From Amycolatopsis sp. 2-15 (GTDB lineage: Bacteria; Actinomycetota; Actinomycetes; Mycobacteriales; Pseudonocardiaceae): a DNA stretch of 64,000 nt. The stretch spans positions 2,862,001 to 2,926,000 of the forward strand of contig NZ_CP127294.1 of the NCBI RefSeq assembly GCF_030285625.1, written 5' to 3'. Both the position numbers and the translations under genes were made by a program. The stretch's first letter is position 1. Each line of letters opens with the position of its first letter. The notes under the pieces are model-generated. The model made no database searches, was not told the origin of the DNA, and worked only from the letters and a program-made list of their open reading frames with translations. Positions 28,078 through 36,701 of the stretch are shown here, in pieces.

Positions 28078-29877
28078 ATGCGGGTGCCACGCGGACTCGG
28101 GCACATCGCCCGGAAGCTCCGCAATGGACCCCACTCCGACGCCGCTGGCGATCAGGCTCCGGCCGAAGCCGAGGCGAACGATGTGGACGGTCGCGGCCAC
28201 GACCTCGATGAGGAATCCCCGACTGAGGAGACCGGCGGCGAGGCCGGAGCTCTGAGCGCGGAGGCCCAGTCGGAACACGATGGTCCAGCTGGTGACGATC
28301 TTGGCCGCGGTGAGAACACGGCTGAGGAAGCCCGAGCCGAAGCGGTCGACGAGGCCGAGGCCGAGGCGTCCGAAGCGGACGTTGCCGAGGTTGAAGCAGA
28401 CGGGGAACCCGAAGTCCAAGCTGGAGCGGTCGAAGCTCCGCGAGCCGATACAGGTGAAGGCGAAGCTGCCCAGGTCGAAGCGGGTGAGGCTGAGGTTGCC
28501 GGTGGTGAAGTTGCCGAAGTCGGTGAAGAAGGCGAAGCCGGAACCGCAGCCGAAGCCGACGTTGCCGGCGGTGAGGAAGGCGAAGCCGGAGCCCCCGCCG
28601 AAGTAATCGAAGCGGGCGAAGCAGAAACAGCGGAAGCTGAAGCGGGCGAAACCGAAGCTCAAGACACACCCCGCCGCTCGTCAAGGCCGGCCCGAGTCCC
28701 ACTGGGGCCTGGGCCGAGAGCACTGCGTATCGCCACGAGGAAGGCCCGGTACCGCAGCCGAAAGGTCACCGCCAGGCACCGGAACGTCGTCTCGGTCACC
28801 GTCGGGGTCCTGGCCGTCGTGCCGGCGATTGCCGCGACGTTGGCCGTCGGAGTGTGGACGGCCGGGCTGCCGACCACCCACACCGAAAACGTGGCCCTCG
28901 AGCAGGGGTACGACCCCCAGAACCCCCAGGTGGAAAAGGTCGCGGTCGACGGGAGCCTGCCCGAATCACCGGTCCCGCTGCCGCTGCCCGCGTACGAGTT
29001 GCCCAACGGGCCCCTCGGCATTCCCGCCACCGCGCTGGCCGCGTATCACAACGCGGCCGACATCCTGGCCCACGAGCAGCCGAACTGCCACATCGACTGG
29101 GCGCTGGTGGCCAGCATCGGGCGGATCGAGTCGAACCACGCGCGGGGCGGTTATGTCGACGCGGCGGGCACGGCACTCGAACCCATCCTCGGCCCGGAGC
29201 TCAACGGGACCGGGCCCTTCGCGGCGATCCCCGACACCGACGGGGGCGTGCTGGACCACGACACCGTCTGGGACCGCGCGGTGGGGCCGGCGCAGTTCAT
29301 TCCCGCGACGTGGCGCGCGTACTCGTCCGACGGGAACGGCGATGGCGCAGCCGACCCGGAGAACCTGTTCGACGCCTCGCTGGCCACGGCGCGCTACCTC
29401 TGCTCCGGCGACCTGGACGTCGCGAACCCGGACCAGCTGCGCACGGCGATCTACCGCTACAACAACTCCGACGTCTACGTGAACACCGTCATCCTCTGGG
29501 CCGAGGCCTACCGCAACGGCGTCGTGCCGCTGCCGGACAGCCAGATCCCCGTCGGGGCGCCCAACGCGGGCGTGAACCCGCCACCGCCGGCTGTGCCGCC
29601 GCCACCGGTGTCGAGTACGCCGCCGAGTGGGCCGCCGCAGGCGTCGTTGCCGCCGAGCGGAAGCACGAGCAGCAGCAGCAGCACGTCGACGGACACCACC
29701 ACCAGCGCGCCGACCTGCGAAACCAGTACGACAGCGGACAGCACACCGCCGAGCAGCACCACAACAACCACGACAACGACCACCGCGAGCCTCCCGCCGT
29801 GTGGCGGATCGAGCTCGACACCGCCAAGCGACGACACCTCGACGGACAGCACGACGAGCAACGCCCCAGCGCCCTGA
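28078..29877 (+). CDS. Transglycosylase with a long acidic cytoplasmic tail
   Basis: A 599-residue membrane-anchored lytic transglycosylase. Residues about 20-205 are a low-complexity, Glu/Ala/Gly/Val-rich acidic stretch without aromatic residues, predicted to lie in the cytoplasm. A basic segment and one membrane helix follow (about 237-262). The SLT-like domain at about 310-470 has the catalytic glutamate E351 in SIGRIESNHARGG, and GPAQFIPATWRAYSSDGNGDG. A Pro/Ser/Thr tail ends the protein. ATG 28078 lies after GAGGAGGG; GTG 28054 is an alternative. It sits between DUF501 and ppx, an insertion relative to M. tuberculosis. Confidence 0.88.
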   Translation: MRVPRGLGHIARKLRNGPHSDAAGDQAPAEAEANDVDGRGHDLDEESPTEETGGEAGALSAEAQSEHDGPAGDDLGRGENTAEEARAEAVDEAEAEASEADVAEVEADGEPEVQAGAVEAPRADTGEGEAAQVEAGEAEVAGGEVAEVGEEGEAGTAAEADVAGGEEGEAGAPAEVIEAGEAETAEAEAGETEAQDTPRRSSRPARVPLGPGPRALRIATRKARYRSRKVTARHRNVVSVTVGVLAVVPAIAATLAVGVWTAGLPTTHTENVALEQGYDPQNPQVEKVAVDGSLPESPVPLPLPAYELPNGPLGIPATALAAYHNAADILAHEQPNCHIDWALVASIGRIESNHARGGYVDAAGTALEPILGPELNGTGPFAAIPDTDGGVLDHDTVWDRAVGPAQFIPATWRAYSSDGNGDGAADPENLFDASLATARYLCSGDLDVANPDQLRTAIYRYNNSDVYVNTVILWAEAYRNGVVPLPDSQIPVGAPNAGVNPPPPAVPPPPVSSTPPSGPPQASLPPSGSTSSSSSTSTDTTTSAPTCETSTTADSTPPSSTTTTTTTTTASLPPCGGSSSTPPSDDTSTDSTTSNAPAP

Positions 29878-29901
29878 TCGCGACCCAGTAAGGTCGACGC
29901 C

Positions 29902-30855
29902 ATGCCTCGTGTAGCCGCGATCGACTGTGGGACCAACTCCATCCGCCTGCTCGTCGCCGAGCTGACGCCGCGCCACGACGGCACGGTGGACCTGCGCGAC
30001 CTGCACCGCGAGATGCGCATCGTGCGCCTCGGCCAAGGCGTCGACGCCACGGGCCGCCTGGCGCCCGAAGCCCTCGAACGCACCCGCGTCGCCCTCGCCG
30101 ACTACACGATCGCCGCCCGCCGCAAGGGCGTCGAAAAGGTCCGGATGGTCGCCACCTCCGCCACCAGGGACGCCGGCAACCGCGACGAGTTCTTCGCCAT
30201 GACGCGCGAGACGCTCGGCGTCGAGGCCGAAGTGATCAGCGGCGACGAGGAAGCGCGCCTGTCCTTCACCGGCGCCGTCGGGGAGCAGGACCCGGACGAC
30301 GGTCCCTTTTTGGTCGTCGACGTCGGCGGCGGCTCCACCGAGTTGGTCCTCGGCACGTGGGACGGGCAGCGCGCGGAGGTGCTCGCCGCGAAGTCCGTGG
30401 ACATCGGCTGCGTCCGGATCACCGAGCGTGACCTGACCCAGGATCCGCCCACCCCGGACGAGATCGCCCGGGCGAAAACCACCGCCGAGACCATCCTCCA
30501 AGAGGCGTTCGACGTCGTCGACGTGGCCAAGGCCAAGACGTGGATCGGGGTCGCCGGCACGGTGACCACGTTGTCAGCGGTCGCGCAGGAGTTGCCCGAG
30601 TACGACTCCGAGCGCACGCACCTGTCGAAGCTCTTGCACGCCCAGATCGACAGCCTCGCGACGAGCCTGCTGGCGGCCGACCGCGCCACCCGCGCGGCCA
30701 ATCCCGTGATCCATCCGGGCCGGGTGGACGTGATCGGCGGGGGTGCGGTGATCGTGCAGGTGCTGGCCGAGCAGCTCGCGAAACGCGGTGGTCCGGACCA
30801 GCTGGTCGTGAGCGAACACGACATCCTCGACGGAATCGCGCTGTCTCTCGCCTGA
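29902..30855 (+). CDS. Ppx/GppA exopolyphosphatase-type phosphatase
   Basis: A 317-residue member of the Ppx/GppA branch of the ASKHA ATPase fold, which degrades polyphosphate or pppGpp in the cytoplasm. Phosphate-binding motifs are AAIDCGTNSIRLLVAE at the N-terminus and VDVGGGSTELVLG near residues 138-150. It corresponds to Rv1026 in position and completes the core block eno-ftsB-DUF501-ppx. Polyphosphate versus pppGpp preference cannot be decided from sequence. Confidence 0.93.
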   Translation: MPRVAAIDCGTNSIRLLVAELTPRHDGTVDLRDLHREMRIVRLGQGVDATGRLAPEALERTRVALADYTIAARRKGVEKVRMVATSATRDAGNRDEFFAMTRETLGVEAEVISGDEEARLSFTGAVGEQDPDDGPFLVVDVGGGSTELVLGTWDGQRAEVLAAKSVDIGCVRITERDLTQDPPTPDEIARAKTTAETILQEAFDVVDVAKAKTWIGVAGTVTTLSAVAQELPEYDSERTHLSKLLHAQIDSLATSLLAADRATRAANPVIHPGRVDVIGGGAVIVQVLAEQLAKRGGPDQLVVSEHDILDGIALSLA

Positions 30856-30918
30856 GCGGACCAGTGCGGGCACGCTGGGTGATCATCAATACCTTGGTAG
30901 TGTTCTGGCCGGGTGAGC

Positions 30919-31073
30919 GACAAGGTTGTCACTCATTTGCAACCGAGCGATCTGGTTACAAACCGCCAATCGCCCGCTAACGTCCATCTCACTTTTCGGG
31001 AACACGAGATGGAGGGGAACATGCGGCGTTCACGCAGGCTCTGGGGAGCCGCCGCGGTGGTGACAACCTTGTC
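30919..31073. promoter_or_regulatory. Pair of GACAA-N2-TTGTC dyads around the importer start
   Basis: GACAAGGTTGTC at 30919-30930 and its exact reverse complement GACAACCTTGTC at 31062-31073 flank the start of the peptide-importer operon, 143 bases apart. Paired sites straddling a promoter can support repression by looping. Chance cannot be excluded for a 12-mer. Confidence 0.35.
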
Positions 31074-32643
31074 ATTGGTCCTGGCCGCGTGCGGTGGTGG
31101 CTCCAGCAGTAGCGGGTCGTCCGGCGAGGTGGATCCCAACGGGACCTTCACCGTCTACGGCACCGAGCCGCAGAACACGCTGATCCCCACGAACACCAAC
31201 GAGCTGGGTGGCTCGAAAGCCGTCGACGCGATGTTCGCCGAGCTGGTGGCGTTCAAGGGTGACAACGCGCAGCCCTACAACCAGATGGCCGAGTCGATCA
31301 CCACGACCGACTCCAAGGTCTTCGACATCAAGATCAAGCAGGGCTGGAAGTTCCACGACGGCACCGAGGTCAAGGCGAAGAACTTCGTCGACGCCTGGAA
31401 CTACGGCGCCTACTCGCCCAACGGGCAGATCAACAGCACGTTCTTCGAGAACATCCAGGGCTACGACGACGTCCACCCGGCCGACGACAACGCGAAGCCG
31501 ACCACGGACAAGATGTCCGGCCTGGTCCTCAAGGGCGACTACGAGTTCCAGGTGACGCTGAAGGCGCCGTTCTCGGTCTTCGCCACCAAGATCGGCTACA
31601 CGGCCTTCGCGCCGCTGCCTGACGTGTTCTTCTCCGACCCCAAGGCTTTCGCGCAGCACCCGATCGGCAACGGCCCGATGAAGTTCGTGAGCCGCACGCC
31701 GAACGTCGACATCAAGCTGACGCGCAACGACGACTACAAGGGTCAGGACAAGGTCAAGTTCAAGGACCTGAACATCAAGATCTACGCCAGCCAGGAAACC
31801 GCGTACCAGGACCTGCTGAGCAACAAGCTCGACTTCATCGAGACGCTCCCGCCCTCGGCGCTGGCCGGCAGCAAGTACAAGACTGACCTCAAGGACAACC
31901 TGGTCATCGGTCACCTGCTCGGCATCAGCACCATCGCCGTGCCGTACTACGTGCCCGGCTATGACAACCTCGACCTGCGCAAGGCGATCTCCATGGCGAT
32001 CGACCGCGCGCAGATCACCAAGACCGTCATGAACGACACCTACGTGCCGGCCGACGGTTACGTCTCCCAGGGCATCGAGGGCTACCGCCCGGCCGTGTGC
32101 GAGTTCTGCAAGTTCGACCCGACCGCGGCCAAGGCGGCGTTCGCGAAGTCCGGCTTCAAGGGCAAGCTCACCATCGCCTCCAACGCCGACGGTGGCCGCA
32201 AGGAGCCGCTGGTGGCCGCGTGCAACAGCATCAAGAACGTGCTCGGCGTCGAGTGCGACTTCGTGCCGGCCACGGACTTCGGCCAGTGGCGCAGCATCGT
32301 GACGGGCCACAAGCTGACCGGCATGGGCCGTTCGGACTGGTCGGCCGACTACCCGTCGATCGAGGACTTCCTGAACCCGATCTACCGCACGGGTGCCTCG
32401 TCCAACGACTCGGTCTACTCCAACCCGGCCGTCGACCAGCTCCTTCAGCAGGCCGACTCCACGCCGGACAAGGACGCCGCGATCAAGATCTACCAGCAGG
32501 CCGAGGACGCGATCGCCAAGGACCTGCCCTCGATCCCGGTCTGGGACGAGAAGGGTGTGGCCGCGAAGTCCAAGCACACCAAGACCGTGACGCTCGACTT
32601 CCGCCGCCGCGCCGACTACTCGTCGGTCGAGGTCACCAAGTGA
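31021..32643 (+). CDS. Peptide ABC transporter substrate-binding lipoprotein
   Basis: A 540-residue SBP_bac_5 (DppA/OppA-type) lipoprotein that captures peptides or similar solutes outside the membrane. Signal and lipobox LVLAAC lie near residues 15-23, followed by a Gly/Ser linker. The family core is clear: FDIKIKQGWKFHDGTEVKAKNFVDAWNYGA, LRKAISMAIDRAQITK and LPSIPVWDEKGVAAKS. ATG 31021 follows GGAGGGG; an upstream in-frame ATG at 31009 overlaps that ribosome site. It is the first gene of a complete five-gene importer. Confidence 0.94.
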   Translation: MRRSRRLWGAAAVVTTLSLVLAACGGGSSSSGSSGEVDPNGTFTVYGTEPQNTLIPTNTNELGGSKAVDAMFAELVAFKGDNAQPYNQMAESITTTDSKVFDIKIKQGWKFHDGTEVKAKNFVDAWNYGAYSPNGQINSTFFENIQGYDDVHPADDNAKPTTDKMSGLVLKGDYEFQVTLKAPFSVFATKIGYTAFAPLPDVFFSDPKAFAQHPIGNGPMKFVSRTPNVDIKLTRNDDYKGQDKVKFKDLNIKIYASQETAYQDLLSNKLDFIETLPPSALAGSKYKTDLKDNLVIGHLLGISTIAVPYYVPGYDNLDLRKAISMAIDRAQITKTVMNDTYVPADGYVSQGIEGYRPAVCEFCKFDPTAAKAAFAKSGFKGKLTIASNADGGRKEPLVAACNSIKNVLGVECDFVPATDFGQWRSIVTGHKLTGMGRSDWSADYPSIEDFLNPIYRTGASSNDSVYSNPAVDQLLQQADSTPDKDAAIKIYQQAEDAIAKDLPSIPVWDEKGVAAKSKHTKTVTLDFRRRADYSSVEVTK

Positions 32644-32673
32644 CGCGCTGAGAAGACGTCCCACCACCAGGGC

Positions 32674-32708
32674 AGCCGCGGACCGTCTCAAAAGGACGGT
32701 CTGCGGCT
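32674..32708 (+). terminator. Hairpin between binding-protein and permease genes
   Basis: A 14-bp stem (32674-32687 with 32695-32708, one G-U pair) around TCAAAAG in the 95-base gap. Hairpins here are common in ABC importer operons, where partial termination or mRNA protection leaves more binding protein than permease. Confidence 0.7.
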
Positions 32709-32738
32709 CGCCCGGCGCGCACTCCTAGGAACTGACGC

Positions 32739-33665
32739 ATGATTCGCTACGTCCTGCGACGCCTGCTCCAGCTGATCCCGGTGTTCTTCGGAACGACCTT
32801 CCTGATCTACGTGCTGGTGTGGGCCGTCCCGGGTGATCCCTTCTCCGGCAAGTGCGGTCAGACGGCCTGCCCCCAGGCCTACGTCGACCTGATGACCGAG
32901 AAGTTCCACCTGAACGACAACCTGATCCTCCAGTACCTCAAGTACCTCGGCAGCCTGTTCACGGGCGACTGGGGCGAGACCTTCAACGGCACCTCCGTCG
33001 GCGAGCTGATCGCCACCTCCTACCCGATCACGCTGCGCCTGGCGCTCGTCGCGGTGCTCATCGAGGCCGTGATCGGCCTGACCGCGGGTGTGCTGACCGG
33101 CCTGCGCGGCAAGGGTTTCCTCGACAACCTGGTGCTCGTCTCCACCACGTTCCTCATCTCGCTGCCGGTGTTCGTCACCGCGATCGTGCTGCAGCTCGTG
33201 CTGGGCACCGAGCTCGGCATCATCGACACGAGCGTGTCCGACAACCCGTCCTTCGGTGAACTGATCGTGCCCGGCATCGCGCTGGGCAGCCTCTCGATGG
33301 CCTACGTCGCGCGGCTCACGAGAACCTCGATCGCGGAGAACCGCCACGCCGACTACATCCGCACCGCCATCGCGAAGGGCCAGCCCAACAGCCGCGTGGT
33401 CGGCGTGCACCTGCTGCGCAACTCGGTGATCCCGGTGCTGACGTTCCTGGGCACCGACCTGGGTGCGCTGATGGGCGGCGCGATCGTGACCGAGGGCGTG
33501 TTCAACATCAACGGCCTGGGCGGGCTCATCTTCCGCGGAATCCAGAACCGCGAGAGCGCCACCGTCGTCGGCGTCGTGGTGCTGCTCGTGCTCGTGTACC
33601 TGCTGATGAGCCTGATCGTGGACCTGCTCTACGCCGTTCTCGACCCGAGGATCCGCTATGACTGA
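32739..33665 (+). CDS. Peptide ABC transporter permease (DppB type)
   Basis: A 308-residue inner-membrane permease with six predicted helices. The N-terminal RYVLRRLLQLIPVFFGTTFLIYVLVWAVPGDP is diagnostic of DppB/OppB. The EAA coupling region is near RLTRTSIAENRHADYIRTAIAKGQ. It pairs with the next permease to form the channel. The reading frame overlaps the next gene by eight bases. Confidence 0.95.
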   Translation: MIRYVLRRLLQLIPVFFGTTFLIYVLVWAVPGDPFSGKCGQTACPQAYVDLMTEKFHLNDNLILQYLKYLGSLFTGDWGETFNGTSVGELIATSYPITLRLALVAVLIEAVIGLTAGVLTGLRGKGFLDNLVLVSTTFLISLPVFVTAIVLQLVLGTELGIIDTSVSDNPSFGELIVPGIALGSLSMAYVARLTRTSIAENRHADYIRTAIAKGQPNSRVVGVHLLRNSVIPVLTFLGTDLGALMGGAIVTEGVFNINGLGGLIFRGIQNRESATVVGVVVLLVLVYLLMSLIVDLLYAVLDPRIRYD

Positions 33666-34611
33666 CCCCAACCTCGTCGGAGGCACGGCTGTCGACGCGG
33701 CGGAGCTGTCGCGCATCGACGACTCCGCGACCGAGACGAAAAAGCCCCGCAGCCTGTGGGGCGACGCCTGGCGCCAGCTGCGGCGCAAGCCGGCGTTCGT
33801 GATCTCCGCGGTGATCATCCTGCTGGTGGTGCTGATCGCGATCGCGCCCGGCCTGTTCTCCCACCGCGAAGCCGGGTTCAGCGACCTGACGAAGGCCAAC
33901 CAGCCCCCTTCGTCCGAGGCCTGGTTCGGCTACGACAACCAGGGTTACGACGTCTACGCCCGCACCATCTACGGCACCCGCGCTTCGCTGCTGGTCGGTG
34001 TGTTCGCGACGCTCCTGACCGTGGTCTTCGGCTCGCTGGTCGGCATCCTCGCGGGCTACTACGGCCGCCTGATCGACAGCCTGCTCTCGCGGCTGGGCGA
34101 CATCTTCGCCGGCCTGCCGTTCGTGCTCGGCGCGATCGTCATCCTCACCACGTTCAACGCGCCCGGCTCCAACCCCGGCGCCGTGACGATCATCGTGCAG
34201 GTGGTCTGCTCCATCGCGGTGCTGACCTGGCCGGTCGCCATGCGCATCATGCGCTCGGCGACGCTGGTCGCGAAGCAGCTCGACTACGTGAAGGCCGCCC
34301 GCGCGCTCGGCGCCAGCACACCGCGCATCGTGTTCCGGCACCTGCTGCCCAACACGCTCGCGCCGGTGCTGGTCTACGCCACCATCGCGCTCGGTGCGGC
34401 CATCGGCGCCGAGGCGACGCTCGCGTACCTCGGCATCGGCGTGCGGCCGCCGGTGATCTCGTGGGGCGTGATGATCAGCGACTCGCGCGACTACTTCCGG
34501 GCCGACCCCCACATGCTCTTGTTCCCCGGTGCGTTCGTCACCATCACCGTGCTCGCGTTCGTGATGCTCGGTGACGGGATCCGCGACGCGCTCGACCCGA
34601 AGTCGAGGTAG
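33658..34611 (+). CDS. Peptide ABC transporter permease (DppC type)
   Basis: A 317-residue partner permease. A cytoplasmic N-terminus with WRQLRRKPAFVISAVIILLVVLIAIAPG and a C-terminal coupling segment (DYVKAARALGASTPRIVFRHLLPN) match DppC/OppC. The ATG at 33658 lies within the end of the DppB-type gene. Confidence 0.95.
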   Translation: MTDPNLVGGTAVDAAELSRIDDSATETKKPRSLWGDAWRQLRRKPAFVISAVIILLVVLIAIAPGLFSHREAGFSDLTKANQPPSSEAWFGYDNQGYDVYARTIYGTRASLLVGVFATLLTVVFGSLVGILAGYYGRLIDSLLSRLGDIFAGLPFVLGAIVILTTFNAPGSNPGAVTIIVQVVCSIAVLTWPVAMRIMRSATLVAKQLDYVKAARALGASTPRIVFRHLLPNTLAPVLVYATIALGAAIGAEATLAYLGIGVRPPVISWGVMISDSRDYFRADPHMLLFPGAFVTITVLAFVMLGDGIRDALDPKSR

Positions 34612-34619
34612 CCCACCCG

Positions 34620-35621
34620 ATGTCCGAACCAACGAACGAGCTGCTGCTCGAGGTCGAAGACCTCCGGGTGGAGTTCCGCACGTCCGACGGCGTCGCCAAC
34701 GTGCTCAACGGGGTGAGCTACTCCGTGCACGCCGGCGAAACCCTGGCCGTGCTGGGCGAATCCGGCTCCGGCAAGAGCGTGACGGCGCAGACCATCATGG
34801 GCATCCTCGACATGCCGCCGGGGGTGATCACCGGCGGCTCGATCCGCTATCGCGGCGAGGACCTGCTCACGGCCACGCCCGAGCGGCGGCGTGAGCTGCG
34901 CGGCACCGAGATCGCGATGATCTTCCAGGACGCGCTCTCGGCACTGAACCCCGTGTTCACCGTGGGGTTCCAGATCGAAGAACAGCTGCGCGTGCGCCAG
35001 GGGATGTCCAAACAGGACGCCCGCAAACGCGCGGTCGAGCTGCTGGACCTGGTGCGCATCCCGGCCGCCGCTCGGCGGGTGAAGGACTACCCGCACCAGT
35101 TCTCGGGCGGCATGCGCCAGCGCGCGATGATCGCGATGTCACTGGCGCTCGACCCCGTGCTGCTGATCGCGGACGAGCCGACCACGGCGCTCGACGTGAC
35201 CGTGCAGGCCCAGATCATGGACCTGCTGGGCGAGATCCAGCGCGAACGGCAGATGGGGCTGGTCCTCATCACCCACGACCTCGGCGTGGTCGCGGAGGTC
35301 GCCGACCGGATCGCGGTGATGTACGCGGGCCGGATCGTGGAGCAGGCCGACGTGTACGAGCTGTTCAAGTCGCCGGGCCACCCGTACACGGCGGCGCTGA
35401 TGGACTCGCTGCCGCGGCTGGACCTCAAGGGCCAGACGCTGGAGACCATCAAGGGGCTGCCGCCGAGCCTGCTCGACATCCCTTCGGGCTGTCCGTTCCA
35501 CCCGCGGTGCAAGCGGGCGGAGCAACGCTGTTCGGAGGAACGGCCGTCGTTGCACAGCCTCGGTTTCGGCCGGGTCAGTGCGTGTCACTTCGCCGAAGAG
35601 GTGGTGGAAAGCCGTGTCTGA
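34620..35621 (+). CDS. Peptide ABC transporter ATPase (DppD type)
   Basis: A 333-residue ATPase with Walker A GESGSGKS, signature FSGGMRQR, Walker [13 protein letters not shown] and the C-terminal oligopeptide-transporter cysteine motif ([16 protein letters not shown]), often an iron-sulfur or structural site in this subfamily. It energises import together with the next gene product, with which it overlaps by eight bases. Confidence 0.95.
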   Translation: MSEPTNELLLEVEDLRVEFRTSDGVANVLNGVSYSVHAGETLAVLGESGSGKSVTAQTIMGILDMPPGVITGGSIRYRGEDLLTATPERRRELRGTEIAMIFQDALSALNPVFTVGFQIEEQLRVRQGMSKQDARKRAVELLDLVRIPAAARRVKDYPHQFSGGMRQRAMIAMSLALDPVLLIADEPTTALDVTVQAQIMDLLGEIQRERQMGLVLITHDLGVVAEVADRIAVMYAGRIVEQADVYELFKSPGHPYTAALMDSLPRLDLKGQTLETIKGLPPSLLDIPSGCPFHPRCKRAEQRCSEERPSLHSLGFGRVSACHFAEEVVESRV

Positions 35622-36612
35622 GCCGATTCTCAGCGTGCAGGAGCTGGTGAAGCACTTCCCGGTGCGGCAGGGCGTGCTGTTCAAGCGCACCATCGGGCAC
35701 GTCAAGGCCGTCGACGGTGTCTCGTTCGACCTGGCGCCGGGCGAGACGCTCGGCGTGGTGGGCGAGTCGGGCTGCGGCAAGTCGACGCTCGCGCAGGTGC
35801 TGATGCGCCTGGAGGAGCCGACCGCGGGCGGGGCGACGTTCGAGGGCCGCGACATCTTCAAGCTGCGTGGCGGCGAGCTGCGGCGGTTGCGGCGCGAGAT
35901 CCAGATCGTGCTGCAGGACCCGTACACGTCGCTGAACCCGCGGATGACGGTCGGCGACATCGTCGGCGAGCCGTTCGAGATCCACACCGAGGTGGCGCCG
36001 AAGGGCTCGCGCGCGCAGAAGGTGCAGGAACTGCTGGAAGTGGTGGGGCTCAACCCCGAGCACCTCAACCGCTACCCGCACCAGTTCTCGGGCGGGCAGC
36101 GCCAGCGCATCGGCATCGCGCGGGCGCTCGCGCTGCGGCCGAAGGTGATCATCTGCGACGAGCCGGTGTCCGCATTGGACGTCTCCATCCAGGCGCAGGT
36201 GATGAACCTGCTCGGCGACCTGCAGACGGAGTTCGGGCTGTCGTACGTGTTCATCGCGCACGACCTGTCCGTGGTGCGCCACCTCGCCACGCGCGTGGCC
36301 GTGATGTATCTGGGCAAGATCGTGGAGATCGGCACCGAGGACGAGATCTACGAGCGGCCCTCGCACCCGTACACGCAGGCGCTGCTCTCGGCCGTGCCGG
36401 TGGCCGACCCGGAGGTGCGCGGGCAGCGGCAGATCATCCGGCTCGAAGGTGATCCGCCGAGCCCGCTCGACCCGCCTTCGGGCTGCCGGTTCCGCACGCG
36501 GTGCTGGAAGGCGCAGGACATCTGTGCCACGGAGGAGCCTGAGTTGTCGCCGCGCACCGACGGGCACCTCTCGGCGTGTCACTTCGCGGAAGCCCGGTCC
36601 GTGGTGCCCTGA
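35614..36612 (+). CDS. Peptide ABC transporter ATPase (DppF type)
   Basis: A 332-residue second ATPase: Walker [10 protein letters not shown], signature FSGGQRQR, Walker [13 protein letters not shown], and the C-terminal motif [17 protein letters not shown] choose GTG 35614 ([16 protein letters not shown]), which fits family alignments; a start at 35578 would overlap the previous gene by 44 bases. It closes the importer operon. Confidence 0.94.
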   Translation: MSEPILSVQELVKHFPVRQGVLFKRTIGHVKAVDGVSFDLAPGETLGVVGESGCGKSTLAQVLMRLEEPTAGGATFEGRDIFKLRGGELRRLRREIQIVLQDPYTSLNPRMTVGDIVGEPFEIHTEVAPKGSRAQKVQELLEVVGLNPEHLNRYPHQFSGGQRQRIGIARALALRPKVIICDEPVSALDVSIQAQVMNLLGDLQTEFGLSYVFIAHDLSVVRHLATRVAVMYLGKIVEIGTEDEIYERPSHPYTQALLSAVPVADPEVRGQRQIIRLEGDPPSPLDPPSGCRFRTRCWKAQDICATEEPELSPRTDGHLSACHFAEARSVVP

Positions 36613-36642
36613 CTTTAGTCGGGTTCCTCCGCTTGGCGATTG

Positions 36643-36673
36643 CTGCAACGTCTGTCCGGTATGTACGTTGCAG
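36643..36673. promoter_or_regulatory. 9-bp inverted repeat upstream of the protease gene
   Basis: CTGCAACGT (36643-36651) and ACGTTGCAG (36665-36673) are perfect inverted copies, centred 22 bp apart, in the 89-base gap before the secreted protease gene. This spacing suits a dimeric regulator bound to one face of the DNA. Confidence 0.55.
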
Positions 36674-36701
36674 TGTCGGTTTTCGCGTTGGAGGAGGACC
36701 T

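Noticed and set aside
28018..28662. Phe/Leu/Arg-rich minus-strand frame
   Set aside because: It mirrors the repetitive GAG/GCC-rich codons of the acidic tail of the transglycosylase; an artefact of composition.
36576..36701. Earlier in-frame start for the secreted protease
   Set aside because: It would place 42 residues before the signal peptide and overlap the ATPase gene; GTG 36702 with GGAGGA fits a secreted protein.
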